From NCBI RefSeq assembly GCF_003931855.1, contig NZ_CP034248.1:620001-684000 (forward strand): DNA of 64,000 nt, in the 5' to 3' direction. Made by a program: the position numbers and the translations under genes. This DNA comes from Paenibacillus lentus. Its GTDB lineage: Bacteria; Bacillota; Bacilli; Paenibacillales; Paenibacillaceae. The notes below the pieces were generated by a model. That model made no database searches and was not told where the DNA came from. It was given only the letters and a program-made list of their open reading frames with translations. This document shows, piece after piece, positions 35,077 through 44,776 of the stretch (position 1 is the first letter of the stretch; every line of letters begins with the position of its first letter).

Positions 35077-37866
35077 TCACACCTGATTAAACTCGATCCA
35101 ACCGATCTGCAGACCCTGCTTGAGGAAGTCCAGCTTCAGCTCATATAGTCCCGCTTCCAGCTCAATCTTCACCAGCCGCTGCCGAATCCATTTGCCTTCC
35201 GTTCCGTTCGTCTGAATGGTGACCATTGGCTGGCCGTTCAGCATGACGTTGCATACACTTTGCGCTAGCTCTGGCTCCGGGGACATGATATTGACGATAA
35301 TCCGGTACTGTCCAGCCTGGTCCACCTTTATATAGGTCGGGCCCGTTGCCGAAGGCTTGATCTGCGCGTCTTGGGACAGCTCCTGAACCAGCTCCGCCGT
35401 CAACGCAGGATTAGCCTTAAATGCATGAACCGTCTCCACAATTTCCTGCTTCCGGGAGAACACGGGAGCCTGCATCAAGAATTCGCAAATATTGATCGCG
35501 CAGCGCTGCAACTCTCCGCGGGTTAACGTACCCTTCTCCAAGGATTCCAGCGTATTGTCATCATAAGCATTGACCTCAGCGCCATAGTTGGTGACAACCA
35601 TATAAAGATCGTTCTGCGCGCGCACCATCCAATTCGTATATTTACGATCCGCCGCGCCTCCATGGACAACGTCATTCATGACCGCCCACCAGTCCGTCAT
35701 TACAATACCCTTAAAGCCCCATTCTCCACGTAGAATCGTCGTGTTCAAATCGTAGTTGGAAGCGGCCCAATGCCCGTTGACTGGGTTATACGAAGTCATG
35801 ATCGAATTCGCACCGCCTTCCTTTACGGCGATTTCGAAGCCCTTGAGGTAGATTTCCCGCAGGGCGCGTTCGGATACGACCGCATCCACTTTGTTCCGAT
35901 ACTTCTCCTGGTTGTTGCAGGCAAAATGCTTCAGTGTGGCGTTAGATCCGCCTTTAATAATTCCCCGAGTACAAGCAGCGGCGAAAACTCCCGAGACTAG
36001 CGGATCTTCCGAAAAATACTCAAAGTTACGGCCATTGAGCGGACTGCGCCGGATATTCAGACCAGGGCCGAGCAAGGCGTCAATATTATTGCGCAATAAT
36101 TCTTGCCCCTCCATGACATAAAGCTCTTCCACCAGCTCTACATCCCAAGTAGCTGCCAGCAGGGTGCCGATGGATACCTGGGTCGCTTTGTCCCCGCTAT
36201 CCATACGGATGCCGGACGGCCCGTCCGCCGTACAGCCAACCGGGATTCCAAAGTTCAGCAGCCGATCGCTCACTCCGCCAAAGGCCGAAGCCGTACCTGG
36301 CGTCACCAGCGGGCTGACCATGCCTTCGCCGCGGACAATCGTAGCCAGGTCTTGATCACTAAGCTGGGCAATGAAAGCTTCCATACTCACCTTGCCTTCA
36401 TGAACGTCTCTCAGCTTATATCCTTGATCCCCTGTCTGCTCCAAAGTTCTAGGAAGATTCTTCTCAATGCGCTCCGCTAAAGAGATTTTCCGTTTCGGCA
36501 CCGCTTCGAACGTAAGCTCATAAGAGCCATCTTCCTTCCGGGCACCCGGCTTCATTCGGGTGAAATCCTCCGTTGGCGCAAGCGCCTCCTCCAACTGCTC
36601 TATCACTTGAAGGGCTTCAATGGTATAACCAGCCTGTCCACCTTCAACGCCGATCTGTACTGCATTCTTCACACTGTTTCCTACATAGAAATGATAGACC
36701 CCTGGCTCCAGCACATAGGCGGAAGGATAACCAGTCACGCCCCCGTCATCATAAGAGGCCATGGTTTCGACAGCGAAGCTTAGCGTTAGGCGCTGCGTTT
36801 CTCCCGGCTCAAGCCGCTTCGTCTTGCCGAATGCGGCCAATACTCGGGCCGGCTGGCCCAGCTTGCCTTGCGGTGCTTCATAATAGGCTTGAACCACCTC
36901 TTTGCCCGCAAAGACAGCCCCCGTATTCGTCACGGTTACGCCGATTTCAACCCAAGGCTTCCCGTCCCGGGAGACCAGCTTCGCCTCTTCCGGCTCGACA
37001 TCAAATTCCGTATAAGATAAGCCGTAACCAAATTCAAATTGAACCTTATCAGGGCAAAACGTCTCAAAATACCGGTACCCCACATAAATATCTTCCTGGT
37101 ACAGGTTCTTAAATTCATGGCCATAGTTGCGGGTGGACGGATAATCGGCAATAGAATAAGCGATCGTATCGGTTAATTTGCCGCCCGGCGTGACGTCTCC
37201 AACGAGCACATCCGCAATGGCATTCCCGCCCTCCATGCCGCCCTGCCAAGCATAAATGACACATGGAATCGGATGAACATAATCCGCATCGTCCATCCAG
37301 CTCATATCGATGATGTTCGACACATTCAGCACCACGATCGTCTGCTCGAAATGGGCCGTGACCTGTTTCAGCATGGTCTTCTCCTCTAATGTCAACTGAT
37401 AGCTGCCCGGCTCATCGGCATTATCCTGATCCTCGCCCGCCGTGCGCCCGATGACCACAATTGCTTTAGCGGATTTGCTTCTGGCTTCGCGCACGAGCTC
37501 ATCGGTTAATGGCATTTCCTTCTGATGCCAAGGCTCTGCTGCCCAACCGCCGCCGCCATTATCAAAAGGGTTCTGTTCAATCCACTTCTCGTATACGGCC
37601 GCGAGCTCCTCGTTAACGGTAATGTTCTTCTTGCCGCGAAGACCGTCCAGCAGATTCGTCGTATAAGCAACATTCACACTGCCGCCAGAGCCTGTGCCGC
37701 TGCGATAGTAATCAATCTGAATCCGGCCGAAAATGGCCACGTTTTCATTGTTTTGCAGCGGAAGGGCATGGCCTTCATTTTTTAACAGCACAGCGCCTTC
37801 GGCGGCTACTTTTCTACTAAACTCAGCGAAGCCTTCTAGTGGAATTCCCAGTTTGCTCATCGTCAC
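35077..37866 (-). CDS. GH3 beta-glucosidase-type enzyme, domain order reversed
   Basis: A 929-residue GH3 enzyme in which the usual C-terminal alpha/beta domain comes first (EGAVLLKNEGHALPL at about 25-39), then a fibronectin-like module (about 290-400). The (beta/alpha) barrel follows last, with nucleophile Asp725 in GIVMTDWW. About 120 C-terminal residues form a CBM6-like beta-sandwich. The reversed order is known in a minority of GH3 enzymes (first reported in Ruminococcus albus). No signal peptide, so it acts on imported oligosaccharides. GTG at 37866 has GGGAG 8 bases upstream; the ATG at 37860 is less well spaced. The DUF1349 gene lies just upstream in the same direction. Confidence 0.9.
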   Translation of the reverse strand: MTMSKLGIPLEGFAEFSRKVAAEGAVLLKNEGHALPLQNNENVAIFGRIQIDYYRSGTGSGGSVNVAYTTNLLDGLRGKKNITVNEELAAVYEKWIEQNPFDNGGGGWAAEPWHQKEMPLTDELVREARSKSAKAIVVIGRTAGEDQDNADEPGSYQLTLEEKTMLKQVTAHFEQTIVVLNVSNIIDMSWMDDADYVHPIPCVIYAWQGGMEGGNAIADVLVGDVTPGGKLTDTIAYSIADYPSTRNYGHEFKNLYQEDIYVGYRYFETFCPDKVQFEFGYGLSYTEFDVEPEEAKLVSRDGKPWVEIGVTVTNTGAVFAGKEVVQAYYEAPQGKLGQPARVLAAFGKTKRLEPGETQRLTLSFAVETMASYDDGGVTGYPSAYVLEPGVYHFYVGNSVKNAVQIGVEGGQAGYTIEALQVIEQLEEALAPTEDFTRMKPGARKEDGSYELTFEAVPKRKISLAERIEKNLPRTLEQTGDQGYKLRDVHEGKVSMEAFIAQLSDQDLATIVRGEGMVSPLVTPGTASAFGGVSDRLLNFGIPVGCTADGPSGIRMDSGDKATQVSIGTLLAATWDVELVEELYVMEGQELLRNNIDALLGPGLNIRRSPLNGRNFEYFSEDPLVSGVFAAACTRGIIKGGSNATLKHFACNNQEKYRNKVDAVVSERALREIYLKGFEIAVKEGGANSIMTSYNPVNGHWAASNYDLNTTILRGEWGFKGIVMTDWWAVMNDVVHGGAADRKYTNWMVRAQNDLYMVVTNYGAEVNAYDDNTLESLEKGTLTRGELQRCAINICEFLMQAPVFSRKQEIVETVHAFKANPALTAELVQELSQDAQIKPSATGPTYIKVDQAGQYRIIVNIMSPEPELAQSVCNVMLNGQPMVTIQTNGTEGKWIRQRLVKIELEAGLYELKLDFLKQGLQIGWIEFNQV

Positions 37867-37911
37867 TTTATTCTCTCCCGTCCTTTTTTATGATAAATAT
37901 AAATTTCACGA

Positions 37912-37925
37912 TTAAAGCGATTACA
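37912..37925. promoter_or_regulatory. cre box upstream of GH3 gene
   Basis: TTAAAGCGATTACA matches the cre consensus TGWAANCGNTNWCA at 13 of 14 positions. It lies between the DUF1349 stop codon (37946) and the GH3 start (37866). CcpA binding here would reduce expression in the presence of preferred sugars. Confidence 0.6.
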
Positions 37926-37945
37926 ATCCCTGCGGGCTAAGGCGT

Positions 37946-38518
37946 CTATTTACCGACTCTAATATTCTGCATCGTTACCTGCTCCAGCTGAATATCCGAG
38001 AAATCACTGACCAGCCCCTCACCGGTTGGCGATTGAGAGACGATTCCTACTTTCAACGTATCGGAAGCCTTCAGATTAAATACTCTGACCATCTGATAGT
38101 TTGTCCCATCGGTAGAGTAATGCATCGCAAATGTATCGCCTTTTCGGCCGATTTGCAGCCAGACGCTGGTATCATTCAGGTTGACTCCGTTGGCATCATC
38201 TGACACGCCATCCGTCACGACGCTAACCACAGTGTATGTATCAAAATCACTGTATTCATGGCACAGCTTCGCCCAGCGGTTATCGCGATCCATGATAAAG
38301 AGTGCTGCCCCATCGTAGGTAGAGATGAAATCATGCCTTACTTTGGCGCGCAATACAAAGTCCCCTTGGACCTCGGTATATAAAAATGGCGCATTGCTCT
38401 TGACATCCCCAGTCTCCGGATTAATGAAATAATCGGTCTTTCCTGGTGCGGGAATTTGAAGCAAATGATCCTTCTCAATGATTTGAGATTCATTCAGCCA
38501 CTTATCGAATGGGTGCAT
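37946..38518 (-). CDS. DUF1349 concanavalin-like domain protein
   Basis: A 190-residue all-beta protein of the DUF1349 group (concanavalin-A-like fold, related to yeast 'regulation of enolase 1'). The recognisable core is DFVLRAKVRHDF, SDFDTYTVVSVVTDGVSDDAN and VRVFNLKASDT. It probably binds carbohydrate. Cytoplasmic, with no signal peptide. AGGAGAGAG lies upstream. The GH3 gene follows after 79 bp, with a cre box between them. Function beyond sugar binding is not known. Confidence 0.8.
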   Translation of the reverse strand: MHPFDKWLNESQIIEKDHLLQIPAPGKTDYFINPETGDVKSNAPFLYTEVQGDFVLRAKVRHDFISTYDGAALFIMDRDNRWAKLCHEYSDFDTYTVVSVVTDGVSDDANGVNLNDTSVWLQIGRKGDTFAMHYSTDGTNYQMVRVFNLKASDTLKVGIVSQSPTGEGLVSDFSDIQLEQVTMQNIRVGK

Positions 38519-38614
38519 ATACTCTCTCTCCTAACATTTAAATTTTCTTTAGTATAACTCATAATTGGAAGCCCTAACAGACGCTAACCTAGCTGTAGTT
38601 GCTAAAAGTTATTT

Positions 38615-38818
38615 TTAATCCGGCACATGACGCAAATGCCTCGCTACTTCTACAAACATCGGGAGTGCCAGGCCCGGAGACATCCGCCGCTGTGCTGTAT
38701 GATGCTTTTCCAAGAAAAGGAATCTAGATCTCCTCCCCAGTTCCTGCCGTTCCCAGATCGGCACATGGGTGTCCCTTTGTAGCACCATCCCGTCGCTGAG
38801 CATGCTGTGCAGCTTCAT
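38615..38818 (-). pseudogene. Fragment of sialate O-acetylesterase gene, 5' end
   Basis: The first 22 codons from 38818 (MKLHSMLSDGMVLQRDTHVP, then IW) match the start of the full esterase at 54812 (MRLSSMLSDGMVLQRNARVM, then IW). After residue 45 or so the similarity fades into a frame with no recognisable domain and a stop at 38615. The upstream 79-bp block is also shared. This is a decayed 5' copy of that gene. Confidence 0.7.
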
Positions 38819-38909
38819 CCCCGACCGCTCCCCTTCCATAGATGAATCTATTATCACCACTCTTCCTGGGTACCTTTCCATATACACTCTTTCATAACAC
38901 TTTTCTATA

Positions 38910-38988
38910 GGTACACTTGATTCGATCTTACTTCATTCGTATGCCTAGGGAAATGGCTCATTTTTAAGATCAAGCCCCAAAATTTTAA
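38910..38988 (-). repeat. Upstream block shared with esterase gene (copy 1)
   Basis: A 79-bp stretch that aligns without gaps to 54837-54915; by eye about three-quarters of positions agree, with the ends CGATCTTAC and CCCCAAAATTTTAA identical. It lies upstream of the esterase gene fragment, as the second copy lies upstream of the full esterase, so it probably holds a promoter or regulator site. Confidence 0.6.
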
Positions 38989-39050
38989 GTTTCATTCATA
39001 AATTAGACGCGAGGCAGCCAATTCTGCAGCACCGAACTCACCCGACAAAC

Positions 39051-39085
39051 AATAAATCCACACCTCTAAGAGGTATGGATTTATT
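39051..39085 (-). terminator. Terminator after GH2 gene
   Basis: AATAAATCCA-ACCTCT / AGAGGT-TGGATTTATT arms with one bulge on each side. It lies about 47 bp after the GH2 stop codon. It can work in both directions. Confidence 0.75.
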
Positions 39086-39131
39086 ATTGAGGCCAGGGAG
39101 GCACGCCCCTATGGCTCCTCCCTCGTTGCTT

Positions 39132-41891
39132 CTATTTCGTGCGGATCGAGACGGATCCTTGAATGCCCGGGCTGTACATATCGGGCGTGATTCCGATCAA
39201 CACGGAAATCGTGACTTGATTCTTCAGTTCGACTCCCTGTAGCGGAACCTCCAGACTCTCAGGCCAAAGAATGAATTGCTTCAGCTGCAGCCTGCCATCC
39301 ACATAAATCTCCACATCGCCGCTGATCGAATGGAACCAAAGATAAGGCCGCCCCGATCCCTCTACATCCGACACCGGTGCCTGGTTGCGGTAAATGACAT
39401 AACCGCTGGCACCACGCAGCATCTGAAGGGCGCCGAAGCTGACATCGACCTTCTCCCACGAGTTCATGTCCGTAGGATGAATCGTCACATTCGGATCCGG
39501 ACGTGCCTCAGCAATCTCCTGCGTGATCAGCCAGTTGTTGATATACCGCTCGTCTATGGACGGAACAAAAGGCGGCTCCTCTGCCGGTTGAACCGGGATG
39601 ACATAAGATACGGGCTGCAATCCGTTTCCTTCGATCGTAAGCACGATGTCCTCTTCCCCGGCCTGGCTTCCGACAATAAGCTGGCAGCATCCGTTAAACA
39701 AGCTGCGCTCCTCAGCACGATCCGGCTCATGACAGTTCGGGTCTCCGTTGCCTACACCAAGTATGACCCCGCTTCCCTTCATCGAGAAGGACACTTTGCT
39801 TTGCTCCGTCGGAACAAATCGGCCTTGCCCATCCACCGCATAGACATTGACCGCCATCGCATCTCTGCCGTCGCCCGCTAAAACTGGCTTCTGTGTCTCG
39901 ACGCGCAACGTATGAGCCTCATCCGTAGTTTGAATCTCCGATACTTTGACGAGCTGGCCGTCCTGATATCCCTCCATCTTTAAGGTTCCCGGCTCGTACG
40001 CCACATCCCATTCATATTGCTCATAGATATCAATAGGCTGTCGATCGATGAGAATATCGTTCAGGTACAGCGCGACCTCATCGCAATTCGTGTGCGCCAT
40101 GATTTTAACCTTCTGCCCCTCTTGGCCAGGCCAGTTCCAATGTCCCACAATGTGCAGCACCGGCTCATCCAGCCAGAAGGCTTGATATAAATAGTAAGAA
40201 TCCTTCGCGAACCCGCAGGTATCCAAGATTCCAAAGTGTGTGCTGACACTCGGCCATTCATACGGCGTAGGCTCGCCGCGATAATCAAACCCCGTCCATA
40301 CAAAGGTTCCCATGACAAAATCACGAGTGTTAATGGTCTTCCACGACTCTCTTACGCTATTCCCCCAGCTAGCCTTCTCCCGGTCATAACTGTCGAATAT
40401 TTGCCGGTTGTTGTCGCTGATATAGTTGCCACGGGTCGAAAAGGCGCTGACCGTCTCAGAGCCGATGATCGGCTGATTTGGATGCTTCTCCCTGAACTTG
40501 TCGTATCCGCCATTCATATAGTTGAAGCCTGCAATATCCGTGACATCCACCGTCCCCTCGTCCTCCATCACCCCGCCATTCATGGCGCCCAGGATAGGCC
40601 GAGTAGAATCCAGTTTCTTCACGGCACGGATCATCCGTTTTACCATTTTGCGTCCAATTGGCGTCCCTTGGAGCGGCTCTTCATTGAATAGGCTGTAAAA
40701 TACAACGGATGGGTGGTTGCGATCCCGAGTCACCATGTTCCCCAGTTGCCGCAGCCCCTCCCGGGAGCTGTCAAAGTTCCTGTTCTCGTCCATGACCAGC
40801 ATCCCCAGCCGATCGCAAGCCTCCAAGAGCTCCGGCGTCGGGTTGTGGTGAGCGCAGCGGTACGCATTGCTGCCCATGTCCTTCAAGCGCTGAATACGAT
40901 ACTCCTGAATGCCATCCGGCAGGGCGACGCCTACTCCCGCATGATCCTGGTGATTGCACGTGCCTTTTATTTTTAGCGGCCTATCGTTTAAATAAAAGCC
41001 GGTATCGGAACAGATGCGGATGGTGCGGTACCCGTAATTCGTAACGGTCGTATCCACCTCTTCCCCATTCACGACAAGAGTGGAGTGCAGCTTGTATAGA
41101 TGAGGGGCATCCACGTCCCACAATGCCGGGTCCTCGATCGGAAGATCCTGCGTAATCACGGCGGATTGTCCCGCTCCGCAGCTCCCGTTCGTCAGCTCCT
41201 CCGCGAGGATATTGCCGTCCGCTTGCGCGACGCGGGAAATGAGCTGGTATTCTACAGCCGCCTCCGATTCATTCCCCATTGTCGTCTCTACATTCGTAAG
41301 CCAGCGACCAGCGACCTGCCTGATTGGACTCACCCATATGCCGCGATGGACTATATGAACAGGCGCTGTTTTCGTTAACCAGACATGCCGGTATATTCCC
41401 GCACCCTCGTACCACCAGCCCTCTGATACAGTGGCATCAATCTTCACGACGAGCAAATTCGGTTGATCGCCGAAATAGGCACGGTCGGTAATATCCACGA
41501 CAAAGCTCGTATATCCGCAAAAATTTCTTTCAAGGATGCTCCCGTTGAAATACACCGTAGCATGCGTGGCAATCCCGTCAAACTCCAGAAGAAGCTGCTT
41601 CCCTTTGTCAGCGGGATCTAGTTTAAATTTTTTGCGGTACCAGCCTATCCCGCGAGGATAATAACCAAAGTCCGGAACCCCGTTCTCGCGATCCAACGGC
41701 TGCCGGTAGGACCAATCATGTGGCAAGTGCACGGTGTCCCACTCGTTGTCATTCCACTCAATCCCTGCGGGCCCTCGGCTCCCGCCTGCTTTGGCATGGC
41801 CGTACACAGCCTTATGGCTGCTTTCCTTCGCTTGAACAGGATCCCCTAAATGGAACCGCCAATCTTTATCCATGCTCAGTCTTTCTCTCAT
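39132..41891 (-). CDS. GH2 beta-galactosidase-type glycosidase
   Basis: A 919-residue GH2 enzyme. Sugar-binding, immunoglobulin-like and barrel domains follow in order; acid/base Glu404 lies in YSLFNEEPLQG and nucleophile Glu479 in IIGSETVSAF. A Big/CBM-like C-terminal part extends to residue 919. No signal peptide, so it acts inside the cell on imported oligosaccharides. Beta-galactosidase is the commonest activity, but the subgroup also contains beta-glucuronidases and others. It is transcribed away from an AraC-type regulator gene that starts 211 bp away. AAGGA lies 9 bases before the ATG at 41891. Confidence 0.9.
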   Translation of the reverse strand: MRERLSMDKDWRFHLGDPVQAKESSHKAVYGHAKAGGSRGPAGIEWNDNEWDTVHLPHDWSYRQPLDRENGVPDFGYYPRGIGWYRKKFKLDPADKGKQLLLEFDGIATHATVYFNGSILERNFCGYTSFVVDITDRAYFGDQPNLLVVKIDATVSEGWWYEGAGIYRHVWLTKTAPVHIVHRGIWVSPIRQVAGRWLTNVETTMGNESEAAVEYQLISRVAQADGNILAEELTNGSCGAGQSAVITQDLPIEDPALWDVDAPHLYKLHSTLVVNGEEVDTTVTNYGYRTIRICSDTGFYLNDRPLKIKGTCNHQDHAGVGVALPDGIQEYRIQRLKDMGSNAYRCAHHNPTPELLEACDRLGMLVMDENRNFDSSREGLRQLGNMVTRDRNHPSVVFYSLFNEEPLQGTPIGRKMVKRMIRAVKKLDSTRPILGAMNGGVMEDEGTVDVTDIAGFNYMNGGYDKFREKHPNQPIIGSETVSAFSTRGNYISDNNRQIFDSYDREKASWGNSVRESWKTINTRDFVMGTFVWTGFDYRGEPTPYEWPSVSTHFGILDTCGFAKDSYYLYQAFWLDEPVLHIVGHWNWPGQEGQKVKIMAHTNCDEVALYLNDILIDRQPIDIYEQYEWDVAYEPGTLKMEGYQDGQLVKVSEIQTTDEAHTLRVETQKPVLAGDGRDAMAVNVYAVDGQGRFVPTEQSKVSFSMKGSGVILGVGNGDPNCHEPDRAEERSLFNGCCQLIVGSQAGEEDIVLTIEGNGLQPVSYVIPVQPAEEPPFVPSIDERYINNWLITQEIAEARPDPNVTIHPTDMNSWEKVDVSFGALQMLRGASGYVIYRNQAPVSDVEGSGRPYLWFHSISGDVEIYVDGRLQLKQFILWPESLEVPLQGVELKNQVTISVLIGITPDMYSPGIQGSVSIRTK

Positions 41892-42102
41892 CTCCTCAAA
41901 TCCTTCTCCCTATGATATCCCCATTTTATGAAAGTTTGAGGAGCGTAAGTTAGGACAAAAGCGGACGGATAATAGTACAAAATGAACATCCCTCGATTTA
42001 TCTATTGTTCTTTCCCCCAAGTAAGTTTAAGTATATTAGTAGTAGACTTTAATATTTAGTAGACGATTAGACCCATTATGTGGATGAATTGGAGTAGACG
42101 CT

Positions 42103-42963
42103 ATGCTGATGCCTTTTCGACTGTTTCCAAACCCCTCTTCCAATCCGCTGCCTTTAGCGCTCTATAGCTGCGGACTGCATGAACAGAATTATCAATACAG
42201 GCCGATGGGATATCCGACCCTGCAATGCTTCATTAACTTTGGCGGATATGGCACATTTCACTTTCCCAATGATAAAGAACTCGTTTTGACTCCCAATCAT
42301 GCCCTATTGCTGCCAGCTCAGGCTGCCCACGAGTACTATCCTGGTTCGGGTCAGACCTGGCTTCTGGGGTTTATAAGCATTTATGGTACGGCGGTAGAGC
42401 CTATGATCAAAGGCTTCGACCTCCCGTTCATGACCAGCATTCCACTAAAGCCGGCAGCCCTTAATGTTATGAGCCACAAATTAACCACGATCTGGCAGGC
42501 TTGTATGAACGGCTCCCCGGGTATCCAGGGGCAGCTGTCCATCCAACTATATGAATTTATGCTTCTTTTATCCGAGCATGTCATTAGCCATAAGAATCCT
42601 ATCCTGCCGAACCAGCCCAAAGCATCGCAGGATGCGCTACAGCAGGCCGTTCAATTCATGAAGCAACATTATGACGAAAACCTGCTCATCTCCAATATCG
42701 CCCATGCTGTAGGCTACTCCGTCCAGCACTTTCAGCGCCTCTTCCACGAAGCCTACGGCGTGAGTCCCCACGCCTATTTGCAGCGCGTCCGCTTGGAGCA
42801 GGCGGCAGCCTGGCTCGAGAGCTATCCGGAATATTCCGTTCAGGAAATCTCTCACCGGCTGGGGATGGAAACCAGCTACTTTATACGTATTTTCAAGAAA
42901 AAATACGGCGTAACACCAAGAAACTACAAAAATACATATGCCTATAGACATCAATTGCAGTAA
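42103..42963 (+). CDS. AraC-family transcriptional regulator
   Basis: A 286-residue activator with an N-terminal cupin-like AraC sensor domain (PNHALLLPAQAAHEYYPGSG) and a C-terminal AraC double helix-turn-helix (LISNIAHAVGYSVQHFQRLF, IRIFKKKYGVTPRNYKN). It is encoded between the divergent GH2 gene and a kinase/regulator pair, with which it may be co-transcribed (30-bp gap). It probably senses a sugar directly and activates the GH2 gene or the local glycan genes. Confidence 0.9.
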   Translation: MLMPFRLFPNPSSNPLPLALYSCGLHEQNYQYRPMGYPTLQCFINFGGYGTFHFPNDKELVLTPNHALLLPAQAAHEYYPGSGQTWLLGFISIYGTAVEPMIKGFDLPFMTSIPLKPAALNVMSHKLTTIWQACMNGSPGIQGQLSIQLYEFMLLLSEHVISHKNPILPNQPKASQDALQQAVQFMKQHYDENLLISNIAHAVGYSVQHFQRLFHEAYGVSPHAYLQRVRLEQAAAWLESYPEYSVQEISHRLGMETSYFIRIFKKKYGVTPRNYKNTYAYRHQLQ

Positions 42964-42993
42964 ACCTATTTCTGTTCCATTGGGAGTGCAGCT

Positions 42994-44763
42994 ATGTTAT
43001 TCAAAATCAAGAAAAACAGCATCATGGTCAAAATGATCATCGTATACACCATTCCATTTATCCTGCTGTCCCTGATCCTCATCTGGAATAGCCAAAAATC
43101 AACGCAAAATATTCAGGACAGCTTCATTTCGAATATGTCCCATGCCTTCGATCAAGCTTCGCAGGAAATCCAAAAACGCATCGATATGGCGTATGACTTA
43201 ACCGAGATCGTCAGCAAGAACAGTAAAATCATTACGTTCATAGGCGATCCCTTCCTGGGAGATGAGGCGGACTTTCTCAGCCAATACCTGGACGGCATCA
43301 TTCCGATCATTCAATATGCCACTGCCTTCACGGAGACCGACAACTATTCCATTCGCATCTATATGATGAATGAACAAATTCCAGAATCCTGGCCGTACTT
43401 TTTGCATTTGCAAAGGCAGGCCTCCCATACAAAGCTGCAGACGTTCATCGCGCAGGAGAGTGAGACGCAAATGTGGCTCCGGCCGGATGACCTTCAGCTC
43501 GGGCCAAGCTCCTTGAATTCGGATCGCAGCAAGTACACACTCCTTACCAAGCTATACTCCCCTTCGCGCGAATTGTTAGGGCTGGTCGCCGTTATGGTAG
43601 CCGAGGATCATCTACTGAGCTCGAATGAAGACGCTTACCCCTCAGATATTGCGCAATTTTTGTATCACGAGCCGAATATTGCGCTAGCTGCGCCCAATAT
43701 GGATGAAGCCGCCGAAGCAGAAATTCTGCAGCAGCATCTGACTGAAGCCGAAGCTCATTTCATTTACGATCAGCATCTGTATTTGCACCGAGCCTTCGAT
43801 GCCATCCAGCAGACCTTTGTGTACAAGGTATCCCTGGAGCAGTTGAATCAATCGATTCACAAAAGTATGCTTAACCAGCTGTTGCTCATCATTTTCAGCG
43901 TGATGCTGCTGATCGTGACATGCTACTTCATGTTCAAGACGATTTTCCTGCGGCTGAATCGCATCGTATCGATCATGAGGAAGGTCATTAACGGCAACCC
44001 ACATTTACGTATTATGGACACCAAGCCGGATGAGCTGGGACAGCTCGCGCAGGACTTTAATGGTCTGATTGAGACGAACAATCACTTAATTGAACGCATT
44101 GTCATGAAGGAGCGATTAAGAAAGGAAGCGCAAATCCAAGCGCTGCAATATCAAATCAATCCTCACTTCATCTACAATACGCTGGATATTTTCCGCATGC
44201 AGCTCATCAAAGAGCGCATGTTCAGCACAGCAGACCGAATGGCCGATTTCGGAAAAATACTTCGGTACAATCTCAGCAGCAATACCCTGCATACCACGCT
44301 GAAGGAGGAAATCGAGCTGATTCGCAAATATGTCAGCCTCCAATCGCTAGGCAGCAGTCAGTCGATTCAGCTCGAAGTCGAAATTACAGAGGAGCTGAAA
44401 TCATATCCGGTGATCAAATTCCTGCTGCAGCCGATCGTGGAGAATAGCATAAAGTACGGGAAAACCGTGCAAAGAGATTCGCTGCAGATTCAAATCCACT
44501 GCTATGTGCATAAGCAGCAGGTTTGGCTGGATATCATCGACAATGGCGCGGGAATAAGCGAAGCGAAGATGAACGCGCTTAACGAACACTTTCAAGCTCC
44601 GCTCCATTATGACGAAGCTGCCCCGAATCCGCCCGGACGCTCCATTGGACTGTATAATATCAACTCCCGGCTGCGTTTGTATTATGGGGAGTCCTACTAT
44701 ATCACCATCGAAAGCAAGGACAACGACTATACCAAAGTACAGATCAAATTACCTTATGAATGA
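42994..44763 (+). CDS. YesM-type sensor histidine kinase
   Basis: A 589-residue kinase with two membrane segments (about 13-32 and 295-315), an extracellular sensor between them, a HAMP linker, and a His_kinase domain with phosphorylated His391 in YQINPHFIYNTLDIF. The G box reads DNGAGIS. GGGAG lies 7 bases before the ATG. The response-regulator gene starts 13 bp after the stop codon, so the two are one system. It likely senses a glycan outside the cell and controls the importer and enzymes around it. Confidence 0.93.
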   Translation: MLFKIKKNSIMVKMIIVYTIPFILLSLILIWNSQKSTQNIQDSFISNMSHAFDQASQEIQKRIDMAYDLTEIVSKNSKIITFIGDPFLGDEADFLSQYLDGIIPIIQYATAFTETDNYSIRIYMMNEQIPESWPYFLHLQRQASHTKLQTFIAQESETQMWLRPDDLQLGPSSLNSDRSKYTLLTKLYSPSRELLGLVAVMVAEDHLLSSNEDAYPSDIAQFLYHEPNIALAAPNMDEAAEAEILQQHLTEAEAHFIYDQHLYLHRAFDAIQQTFVYKVSLEQLNQSIHKSMLNQLLLIIFSVMLLIVTCYFMFKTIFLRLNRIVSIMRKVINGNPHLRIMDTKPDELGQLAQDFNGLIETNNHLIERIVMKERLRKEAQIQALQYQINPHFIYNTLDIFRMQLIKERMFSTADRMADFGKILRYNLSSNTLHTTLKEEIELIRKYVSLQSLGSSQSIQLEVEITEELKSYPVIKFLLQPIVENSIKYGKTVQRDSLQIQIHCYVHKQQVWLDIIDNGAGISEAKMNALNEHFQAPLHYDEAAPNPPGRSIGLYNINSRLRLYYGESYYITIESKDNDYTKVQIKLPYE

Positions 44764-44776
44764 GAGGCATTCCGTC

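Noticed and set aside
42041-42099. Three AGTAGAC copies upstream of the AraC gene
   Set aside because: Seven-base repeats at uneven spacing in AT-rich DNA; could be chance, and no regulator is linked.
44609-44776. Longer start for the second response regulator
   Set aside because: Would add 56 residues overlapping the kinase gene before the standard receiver-domain start; the ATG at 44777 fits better.
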